Shown here: positions 6,779 through 12,602 of the stretch, in pieces
Position numbering within the stretch: position 1 is the first letter of the stretch
How the letters are laid out: every line of letters starts with the position of its first letter
NCBI GenBank assembly: GCA_900769775.1
Contig: CAAGHT010000012.1
Coordinates: 1-17,189, forward strand
DNA: 17,189 nt
Source of the DNA: Clostridia bacterium
Lineage (GTDB): Bacteria; Bacillota; Clostridia; Oscillospirales; Acutalibacteraceae
Direction: 5' to 3'
Position numbers and translations under genes: made by a program
The notes under the pieces: generated by a model
What the model was told of the DNA's origin: nothing
The model's database searches: none
What the model saw: only the letters and a program-made list of their open reading frames with translations

Positions 6779-6943
6779 GTGGAGAATTATAAAGAAATGT
6801 ATCGTGAGCTTTTTATCGCAACCACAAAAGCAATCGATATATTAGTGGAGGCTCAGAAAAAGTGCGAAGACCTTTATATTGAAGCAGGCGAAAAAGAAAA
6901 GGTTATAAGTATTATGGATAAGCTGCGCGAAAAGGAAATTTAA
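6779..6943 (+). CDS. 54-aa small protein of unknown function
   Basis: A GTG start at 6779 follows AGAAGGA with six-base spacing and gives 54 residues beginning MENYKEMYRELFIATTKAID and ending DKLREKEI, then TAA at 6941-6943. It is Glu/Lys-rich and predicted all helical, with a single Cys and no signal peptide or membrane segment. It is expressed from a perfect consensus promoter under an operator and ends before the second terminator hairpin. I do not recognise the family. Context (a divergent XRE regulator and a shared operator) fits a regulator partner, a small anti-repressor, or the target of a phage-like or toxin-antitoxin-like switch; none is demonstrated. Confidence 0.7.
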   Translation: MENYKEMYRELFIATTKAIDILVEAQKKCEDLYIEAGEKEKVISIMDKLREKEI

Positions 6944-6969
6944 TTCCCTTTCCCTTTTCCCCTTTCCCT

Positions 6970-7004
6970 AAAAAAAGAGTGACCGAAATGGTCACTCTTT
7001 TTTA
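6970..7004. terminator. Terminator hairpin, copy 2 of an identical pair
   Basis: Same stem and GAAAT loop as 6389-6420, flanked by seven A before and six T after. It is shared by the rightward small gene and the leftward mtlD remnant, which ends at 7007. The 31-bp identity with copy 1 in direct orientation exceeds what is expected of two unrelated terminators. Confidence 0.92.
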
Positions 7005-7006
7005 TT

Positions 7007-7619
7007 TTAGATTACGCTGTTTAGCTTTGATGCGACTGTTTTGTCGGCGGCTCGGCGGATTTCTCCGAGGCTCTTGCCGTAGATTATCATCTTATATGCA
7101 CCCTGGATAAGGGTTGCGAGCTCTCCCTCAGTATCGAGCTTGCAGAGGTCACTGAGAACGCTCTTTGCGGCAGTTTCTCCCTGCTCCATACCCTCGGCTT
7201 CGTTTAAATATTCCTTAATCATACCCTCGATAACCTTATTTGCATCCATAAGGTTTTCACAGATGAGGATATTGAGAGGGGCACCACCACGAGCGGCGAA
7301 GCTTAATTCCCTCGGCGATATTGCCAACGATGAATTTAAGAACATTTACGCCAACTGCAGTTGCCATAATATCAGCCTCGGCAATAGCCTCAGCTACTGC
7401 CTTGGGGTCTTTTCCGTCAACGGCAGAAACATTTTTAACTGCGATATCCTCGTGTCCGCCGGTTCTGATAATCCTGACGGGATATTCGTGTTTTTCATTC
7501 AGAGTGTTGATAACTGCATCAACAACATCGACGAACTGCACCTCGTAGCCTGAGCGTGATAACAACATACCGATAAAGCCGCGGCCAATATTTCCGCCGC
7601 CGTACATTACAGCCTTCAT
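7007..7619 (-). pseudogene. mtlD: Mannitol-1-phosphate 5-dehydrogenase remnant, frameshifted and internally deleted
   Basis: The N terminus is a clear MtlD Rossmann domain: MKAVMYGGGNIGRGFIG, a YPVRII segment and ADIMATAVGVNVLKF. After IAEGIKLRR the frame shifts near 7290 (one extra base) and continues as GGAPLNILICENLMDANK, also typical of the family. The sequence then jumps to a C-terminal helical end (GMEQGETAAKSVL onward). Only about 203 codons remain against roughly 380 for the family, so much of the catalytic middle appears to be missing between MIKE and YLNEAEG. The start has AAGAAGGA at good spacing, 15 bases after the upstream dehydrogenase. The active enzyme would interconvert mannitol-1-phosphate and fructose-6-phosphate. 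The size of the gap is from memory of the family. Confidence 0.85.
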
Positions 7620-7634
7620 TTTTATCCTTCTTTC

Positions 7635-8900
7635 TTACTGGAGGGGCTTTGCATTCTTAAGAAGATACTTTTCAGCGTCTCCGCTCCAAAGTCCGTTGTT
7701 TTCCTTGACAAGTCTTGCAAGCTCAGCATACATGGGGTCGCTCTCGCCGAGCTTTTCGAAATCATCAATAGCAGTAAGGGGCATAGAAATCTGATTATAG
7801 ATAAGCTTCTTTCCGCCCTTTATGTTCGGGAGGTTGAGTGTTGTTTCAACAACTGCATCAAGGCCTCCGATATGGGTTACCATTGCGGCTGGGTTGATTC
7901 TTCCGCTATTCATAAGAGCAATTGCATCTCTCATATCGTCGGTATTGCCGCTGCTGGTGCCAACAATGTGGGTATAAGAATAATGAACATTGAAGAAGTT
8001 CATTTCTGCCTTGAAATTCTGGTCGGTAGGACCTGCAAAGAAGTTAAGACAGCCGTCAAAGCCGAGGATAGCATCGGCCTGCTCAACAACGGGGCGAACA
8101 GGAGCAAAGCAGATTACATCATCATAGCCTGTGCCACCGGTAATATCGCGGAGAGCCTTTACGGGGTCGGGTGTCTTTGCAGTGTTTACATAGTGAAGCT
8201 CAATGCCAAGCTCACGCGCGTGCTCAACGGTATAGATGCTCTCAGCGCGGGCAAGGCGAGCATCGTCAATATCGGTAACAACGAGGAGTGATGGTCTGCG
8301 GTCACAGTGGAGCGCATAATCGATTGCGCCAAGTCCCATAGGACCTACAGAAGCAAGAAGAGCCATTTTTCCGCCCTCAACGATGCCCATATCGTGAACA
8401 TAGCAGCCTGCCTTTGTGTGGTACATAGCCTTGAAGGTTCCGATAATGCAGCTCATAGGCTCAGCCAAAGAGCCGTAGAAATAAACGTCGGAATTATAGG
8501 GGAGCAGACAGTCCATAAGGAGGGTTTCAATCGGAATATTGGCATACTGCGAGTCGCCGCCGCCATACTGATAGGAATATCCGAGTGCCTGCTGACTGCC
8601 CTTATAGAAATGGGCGGGCTGAACGGCAACGCCGTCGCCTTCCTTGAACTTATGCTTCCAATTCTCGCCAACCTTGATAACGCGGCCGCAGAACTCGTGA
8701 CCCATAATGGTGGGGGTCTCGGCTACATTATCGGGAACACGCTTATGCTCGCCGCCCTCGATAGAGGCCTTGTAGGTGCTCATACAGAGAGAGTCTGAAA
8801 CGATCTCAACCTGAACACCGTCGGCATCAATCTCGGGGAGCTCGATTTCCTCGAGTCTAAGATCTCTTTTTCCGTGAAGTCTTACAGCTTTAGTTTTCAT
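7635..8900 (-). CDS. Zinc-type medium-chain dehydrogenase, L-sorbose-1-phosphate-reductase-like
   Basis: A complete 421-aa medium-chain dehydrogenase. Catalytic-zinc ligands are visible as C39 in SLCMSTYK and H68-E69 in GHEF. The GroES-like domain fills the N-terminal half, followed by a Rossmann NAD(P) site with GPMGLG near residue 190. The structural-zinc four-Cys lobe is absent. Length and the CMSTYKA and LYNQISMPL-type segments resemble the SorE/L-sorbose-1-phosphate reductase group, which reduces sorbose-1-phosphate to glucitol-6-phosphate; the exact substrate is not proven. It is upstream of mtlD in one leftward operon, fitting polyol/ketose-phosphate metabolism. Its RBS AAGGTGAT (minus strand, 8904-8911) abuts a 19-bp palindrome that may regulate it. 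Confidence 0.85.
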   Translation of the reverse strand: MKTKAVRLHGKRDLRLEEIELPEIDADGVQVEIVSDSLCMSTYKASIEGGEHKRVPDNVAETPTIMGHEFCGRVIKVGENWKHKFKEGDGVAVQPAHFYKGSQQALGYSYQYGGGDSQYANIPIETLLMDCLLPYNSDVYFYGSLAEPMSCIIGTFKAMYHTKAGCYVHDMGIVEGGKMALLASVGPMGLGAIDYALHCDRRPSLLVVTDIDDARLARAESIYTVEHARELGIELHYVNTAKTPDPVKALRDITGGTGYDDVICFAPVRPVVEQADAILGFDGCLNFFAGPTDQNFKAEMNFFNVHYSYTHIVGTSSGNTDDMRDAIALMNSGRINPAAMVTHIGGLDAVVETTLNLPNIKGGKKLIYNQISMPLTAIDDFEKLGESDPMYAELARLVKENNGLWSGDAEKYLLKNAKPLQ

Positions 8901-8909
8901 ACTATCACC

Positions 8910-8928
8910 TTATAATAAATTATTATAA
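8910..8928. promoter_or_regulatory. 19-bp perfect palindrome at the dehydrogenase start region
   Basis: TTATAATAA-A-TTATTATAA, two nine-base arms around one base, directly abutting the ribosome site of the dehydrogenase gene. The minus strand contains a TATAAT -10-like element inside it (8922-8927), with no convincing -35. It could be an operator or an RNA hairpin next to the ribosome site. AT-richness lowers its significance. Confidence 0.4.
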
Positions 8929-9023
8929 ATGAATTGTATCATATTTTACCTTTATATAAAAGTGGCATATTTATAAAATAAGCTCAAAATTGTGTAAAAA
9001 AGATTAGACACTGACCGAAAATG

Positions 9024-9061
9024 AAAACCATCTTTTGAATTCCCTCAAAAGTCGGTTTTTT
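9024..9061 (+). terminator. Terminator at the left edge of the phage module
   Basis: AAAACC..CTTTTGA (9024-9038) pairs with TCAAAAG..GGTTTT (9045-9059) around a six-base loop with a two-base internal mismatch, followed by a long T-run. No rightward gene precedes it in the window, so it may insulate the phage genes from read-through. Confidence 0.65.
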
Positions 9062-9129
9062 TGTTTTTTTGTGGAAATTTGCGAATTTTAGAAAAATATC
9101 GGAAAAATTTCCTGTATTTTGCTAAAAAG

Positions 9130-9159
9130 ATGTCCTTGCATGTCCACCTATGTCCACAT
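9130..9159 (+). repeat. Three tandem 10-bp iterons upstream of terS
   Basis: ATGTCC followed by four variable bases, three times with an exact 10-bp period (9130, 9140, 9150), 31 bases before the terS ATG. One repeat per helical turn places all copies on one DNA face. A separate 12-bp direct repeat, AAAAATATCGGA, occurs at 9092-9103 and 9166-9177 on either side, and the inverted pair GGAAATTT/AAATTTCC (9073-9080, 9105-9112) lies just upstream. Confidence 0.7.
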
Positions 9160-9189
9160 AGATTAAAAAATATCGGAGGTGACAGAGCT

Positions 9190-9441
9190 ATGAAAAAAGA
9201 AAGAGAACTGAGCTCTGAGGTAGTAAGGCTTCTTCGCGAGAGGGCTTCTGCCGAAGAGGAGGAGAAACTCAAAGAAATGGGGCTTCGCATTTCGCGCCCG
9301 ACCAGAATGACGGTTATTGCCGCCGCTCTTTATAAAAAGGCGGCAGGCGGAGAGCTTGCTGCCATAAAGGAGCTGCTCTCGGCAGTAGGCCTCACGGGCG
9401 GTGGAGGTGTGACCCTTGTCGATGACATCGGTAAGCCTTAA
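9190..9441 (+). CDS. terS: Terminase small subunit-like protein
   Basis: 83 aa. The call rests mainly on position directly before terL and on the typical C-terminal pattern of small terminase-like proteins: RMTVIAAALYKKAAGGELAA, then IKELLSAVG. Small terminases recognise the packaging site and regulate the large subunit. The ATG at 9190 follows GGAGGTGA with seven-base spacing; an upstream in-frame ATG at 9061 lies in the terminator T-run and is rejected. No classic N-terminal HTH is obvious; it is shorter than most TerS (about 130-180 aa), so it could be a reduced form or an associated factor. The three iterons just upstream are candidate binding sites. It overlaps terL by 26 bases. Confidence 0.7.
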   Translation: MKKERELSSEVVRLLRERASAEEEEKLKEMGLRISRPTRMTVIAAALYKKAAGGELAAIKELLSAVGLTGGGGVTLVDDIGKP

Positions 9442-10672
9442 AGAAACGGTTGGCGGCGGCTACGATGAATTCTGGCGCTGTGAGAAGCGCTATAGGGTAT
9501 TAAAGGGAGGAAAGGGATCAAAGAAAAGCACAACAACTGCCCTCAATATGATATATCGCCTTTTAAAATACCCCGAATCGAATATTCTCGTGGTTCGTGC
9601 CGTTATGAATACCCACAGAGACTCAACCTTTGCCCAACTAAAATGGGCGCAGGAAAAGCTCTCGGTTTCGCATCTGTTTCGAAACACAGTTTCCCCTCTT
9701 GAGATGACCTATATCCCCACCGGACAGAAGATTATATTCCGCGGATTTGATGATGTATTAAAGCTTGCTTCTACAACGGTGGAAAAGGGATATCTCAACT
9801 TTGTCTGGATTGAGGAGGCCTATGAAATAGACTCCCTTTCCGATTTTGAAAAGCTCGACCTCTCGGTACCGAGAGGAAAAATTCCGCCACACCTTTTCAA
9901 GCAGACCACCCTCACATTTAACCCCTGGAGCGAAAAGCACTGGCTGAAAGCCCGCTTTTTCGACTCCCCCTCGCCCGACACGGCGGTCTTCTCAACGAGT
10001 TATCTTGATAACGAGTTTCTTGACGATACCGACCGCGCCGTTTTTATGAGGCTTAAAGCCGAGCATCCTCGGCGCTATGCAGTTGCGGGGCTTGGTGAAT
10101 GGGGTATTGCGGAGGGACTGGTTTTTGAGAACTGGGAAAGCGGAGCGGTCGACACCGATAAGGGAGAATGGCAAGCCTTTTTCGGGCTCGACTACGGTTA
10201 CACCACCGACCCTACTGCCTTTATTGCCATAAAGGTAAACAAAGCCAAAAAGCTCATATATGTATTCGACGAGTTTTGCAAACGCAAAATGCTCAATTCG
10301 GATATTGCGAACACGATTATCGCTATGGGCTACGGCAAGGAGAGAATCCGCGCCGACTCGGCAGAGCCTAAGACAAACGATGACCTTCGCCGTCTCGGGC
10401 TCACACGGCTTTTGCCCTCGGTAAAGGGAGCTGACAGTGTTATCAACGGAATAATGAACATTAGTGAATATAGAATTATTGTTCATCCGAAATGCAAAAA
10501 CACCCTGTCTGAGCTTTCCTCATACTGTTGGAGCCGCTCACTCCCAAACACACCCGAGGACAAAAACAACCATCTGATGGATGCTTTGCGATATGCCTTT
10601 TATGACGTCAAAAATGCCACTCGCGAGCAATCACGGAATTTTTATGGAACGAGAGGAGGTTGGAGCGTTTGA
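9416..10672 (+). CDS. terL: Terminase large subunit (PBSX/XtmB type)
   Basis: 418 aa, the packaging ATPase-nuclease. The ATPase domain has Walker A GGKGSKKS at residues 31-38 and Walker B NFVWIEEA at about 128-135. The RNase H-like nuclease has Asp in GLDYGYTTD (D259), RADSAEP (D314) and HLMDALRY (D389). Gly is replaced by Lys at the position before the catalytic Lys compared with the usual GxGSGKS, a tolerated variant in some PBSX relatives. I start at TTG 9416, which has GGAGGTG at six-base spacing; ATG 9422 is two codons further in and has poorer spacing. The stop overlaps the next small gene's TTG by two to three bases. Confidence 0.93.
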   Translation: MSMTSVSLKETVGGGYDEFWRCEKRYRVLKGGKGSKKSTTTALNMIYRLLKYPESNILVVRAVMNTHRDSTFAQLKWAQEKLSVSHLFRNTVSPLEMTYIPTGQKIIFRGFDDVLKLASTTVEKGYLNFVWIEEAYEIDSLSDFEKLDLSVPRGKIPPHLFKQTTLTFNPWSEKHWLKARFFDSPSPDTAVFSTSYLDNEFLDDTDRAVFMRLKAEHPRRYAVAGLGEWGIAEGLVFENWESGAVDTDKGEWQAFFGLDYGYTTDPTAFIAIKVNKAKKLIYVFDEFCKRKMLNSDIANTIIAMGYGKERIRADSAEPKTNDDLRRLGLTRLLPSVKGADSVINGIMNISEYRIIVHPKCKNTLSELSSYCWSRSLPNTPEDKNNHLMDALRYAFYDVKNATREQSRNFYGTRGGWSV

Positions 10673-10827
10673 CGGTAATTCTCATTCTTCCTGCCTTTAT
10701 TCTCGGTTATATTTGCGGAAAAAAGACTGTCCGCAAAAAGAAAAATAAGCCTGCCGTCACAAAGAGACGGGGCACCGTAAACGGAATGGCCCGCTTTTGG
10801 GACTATGACGGCAGCGAACAAATTTAA
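10669..10827 (+). CDS. 52-aa single-pass membrane protein in the phage head module
   Basis: A TTG start at 10669 overlaps the terL stop (TTGA) and is preceded by AGGAGG at about eight-base spacing. The 52-residue product starts MTVILILPAFILGYICG, one hydrophobic segment of about 15 residues, then a very basic stretch (KKTVRKKKNK) and a soluble tail ending DYDGSEQI, with TAA at 10825-10827. I do not recognise it. Position between terminase and scaffold is conserved-looking in operon logic, but a membrane protein there is unusual. It could anchor packaging to the membrane, act as a superinfection factor, or be non-functional; only the reading frame and its ribosome site support it. Confidence 0.6.
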   Translation: MTVILILPAFILGYICGKKTVRKKKNKPAVTKRRGTVNGMARFWDYDGSEQI

Positions 10828-10839
10828 GGAGGAAATAAT

Positions 10840-11331
10840 ATGGAAAATACGGTAAATACCGATGCCCTACCAGAGGCTGATTTACCCACCGCGGCTGAGG
10901 AAACCACACCCGCCGCTTTTGAGAGTGACCCATTTTTAGAAATCAAGTTTAATAAAGAGCTTATAAAGCTTGACCGTGATAATGCCGTCACTCTGGCACA
11001 AAAGGGAATGAAATATGACTCTATCAAAGAGGAATATGAGAGGCTTAAAGCCTTAGAGGAGATACCTCGGGGCGACCAGCGGCTTCTTGAAGAATTCCCC
11101 GAGCTCTCCTCTTTCGAGATGCTGCCTGAGGAGGTAAAAACAGCCGCAAACAATAATAACACAGGACTGCTTTTAGAGTATCTCCTCTATCTGCACCGTC
11201 AAACGAAGGCCGCCGCGGCAGAAGCAAAAAATCAGAGCTTTACTGCCGCCGCCACAACAGGACCGCTGTCGGCAAACGACCGCGAGGACCCCGCCGCAGA
11301 GGAATTCCTCCGCGGAGTATGGGGAAATTAA
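10840..11331 (+). CDS. Probable capsid scaffolding protein
   Basis: 163 aa, acidic and helical, with no catalytic motif. The N-terminal 40 residues are Ala/Glu/Thr-rich and disordered-looking. The central part (EIKFNKELIKLDRDNAVTLA, then KYDSIKEEYERLKALEE) is charged and predicted to form coiled helix, followed by an Ala/Gln/Asn-rich tail ending EEFLRGVWGN. Composition and its place directly before the major capsid gene are the usual features of Bacillota phage scaffolds. RBS AAGGAGG is at eight-base spacing from ATG. There is no protease domain. The function is from position and composition, not a recognised motif. Confidence 0.65.
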   Translation: MENTVNTDALPEADLPTAAEETTPAAFESDPFLEIKFNKELIKLDRDNAVTLAQKGMKYDSIKEEYERLKALEEIPRGDQRLLEEFPELSSFEMLPEEVKTAANNNNTGLLLEYLLYLHRQTKAAAAEAKNQSFTAAATTGPLSANDREDPAAEEFLRGVWGN

Positions 11332-11363
11332 AAAAATATTTATTATTAAAGGAGTTTTTTATT

Positions 11364-12545
11364 ATGTCTATCAATTCTATCGCAGCTGCCGAGAAGTATT
11401 CCGGCGAGCTTGACCGCGTTTTTGAAGCAAAGAGTGCAACCGCTTTCTTCGCAGATAACGCACTTCGTACTAAGTTTGTAGGAGCTAAAACTGTTATCAT
11501 TCCCGAGGTTAATTTTGACGGCCTTTCGGACTATGACCGCACATCAGGCTTTACAAACGGCTCGGTAAATGTTACCGGCACACCCTACACCATGACTATG
11601 GACCGCGCCCGCTCTCTTACCATTGACCGCGAGGATATGGACGAGACAGGTATTGCAAACCTTGCAGGCAAGATTCTCGGCGAATATGTTCGCACAAAGG
11701 TTATTCCCGAGTGTGATGCTTACGCTCTTTCCAAGCTTGGCCGCGTTGCCAAGGAGAAGGGCAACCTCATCGACGGAGACCTTGCCACACCCTATGACAC
11801 CTTCTGCCGCCTTGTAAATGAGGTGCAGTCGGTTGTCGGCTATGATGAGCAGCTCGTTTGCTTTATGGACTCTGCCGCTTATTCCGCCCTTATGGCATCG
11901 GATGAGATTAGCCGTGTTATCACTGTTTCTGACTGGAAGCAGGGCGAAATGAGCCTCAAGGTTAAGTCTATTAACGGCATCGCAATCATCCCCGTTGTAA
12001 ACGAGAGAATGAAGACCGCCTTTAACTTTAATGGCGGCGCAGAGGGTGGCTTTGCTCCTGCAGACGGAGCCGAGAGCATTCATATGCTTCTCCTCCCCAA
12101 GACTGCTGCCCACCTCGTTAAGAAGACCGAAAAGATGAGAGTTTTCACTCCCGAACAGAACACCGCCGCAGATGCTTACAAGTTTGACTACCGTATCTAT
12201 TACGATGTATTTGTAAAGGCAACTGCCGCAGACGGTATCTGGGCATTTATTTCGGCTCCTCTTACCGTTACAAAGCAGCCCTCTGACATTACCGTAACCG
12301 AGGGTAATGTTTCGGGTGCTCTCAGCGTTGAGGCTTCCTCCTCAGCAGGCGCAGCTATTACCTATCAGTGGTATAAGGCTGACCGTGCTGACGGCACTGC
12401 CGCCACAAGACTTATCGGCGAGACCGGCCTTACCTATGAGCTCCCCGCAGAGCTTAGTGCAGGTGAGCATTACTACTTCTGCAAGATTACTGCAGACGGC
12501 GTAAACTCCCTCTACAGTGAGGTTGCTACCGTTACAGTAGCATAG
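11364..12545 (+). CDS. Major capsid protein with C-terminal Ig-like domain
   Basis: 393 aa. Residues 1 to about 295 look like an HK97-fold-type capsid protein: an N-terminal helix (SINSIAAAEKYSGELDRVF), a TKFVGAKTVIIPEV segment, the TMDRARSLTIDREDMDETG region and a C-terminal YDVFVKATAADGIWAF end. Residues 297-393 form an Ig-like beta domain with the ITYQWYKAD tryptophan strand and the YYFCKITADG cysteine strand. The ATG at 11364 has AAAGGAG about nine bases upstream; the earlier ATG at 11319 lies inside the scaffold gene's end and lacks support. A terminator follows 12 bases after the stop. The Ig domain is in frame with no sign of frameshifting, so every subunit should carry it. Confidence 0.85.
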   Translation: MSINSIAAAEKYSGELDRVFEAKSATAFFADNALRTKFVGAKTVIIPEVNFDGLSDYDRTSGFTNGSVNVTGTPYTMTMDRARSLTIDREDMDETGIANLAGKILGEYVRTKVIPECDAYALSKLGRVAKEKGNLIDGDLATPYDTFCRLVNEVQSVVGYDEQLVCFMDSAAYSALMASDEISRVITVSDWKQGEMSLKVKSINGIAIIPVVNERMKTAFNFNGGAEGGFAPADGAESIHMLLLPKTAAHLVKKTEKMRVFTPEQNTAADAYKFDYRIYYDVFVKATAADGIWAFISAPLTVTKQPSDITVTEGNVSGALSVEASSSAGAAITYQWYKADRADGTAATRLIGETGLTYELPAELSAGEHYYFCKITADGVNSLYSEVATVTVA

Positions 12546-12557
12546 GCCTCCTAAAAA

Positions 12558-12586
12558 GGGCGGAGGCAACTCCGCCCGATTTTTTT
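12558..12586 (+). terminator. Intrinsic terminator after the capsid gene
   Basis: GGGCGGAG (12558-12565) and CTCCGCCC (12570-12577) enclose the loop GCAA, then GATTTTTTT. A GC-rich eight-base stem with a stable tetraloop makes this strong. It would uncouple a highly expressed head transcript from the portal-tail genes downstream. Confidence 0.92.
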
Positions 12587-12602
12587 AGAAAGGAACGATT
12601 AT

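Noticed and set aside
8307..8798. 163-aa rightward frame antisense to the dehydrogenase gene
   Set aside because: It follows the codon phase of the real leftward gene, has no ribosome site, and yields no recognisable motif.
9130..9159. CRISPR or plasmid-type iterons
   Set aside because: The repeats are 10 bp with 4 variable bases, far too short for CRISPR; there is no replication initiator gene, and the location before terS favours packaging or regulation.
9416..9424. ATG at 9422 as the terL start
   Set aside because: TTG at 9416 is six bases from GGAGGTG, while the ATG is twelve bases away; the difference is only two residues, so either could be used.
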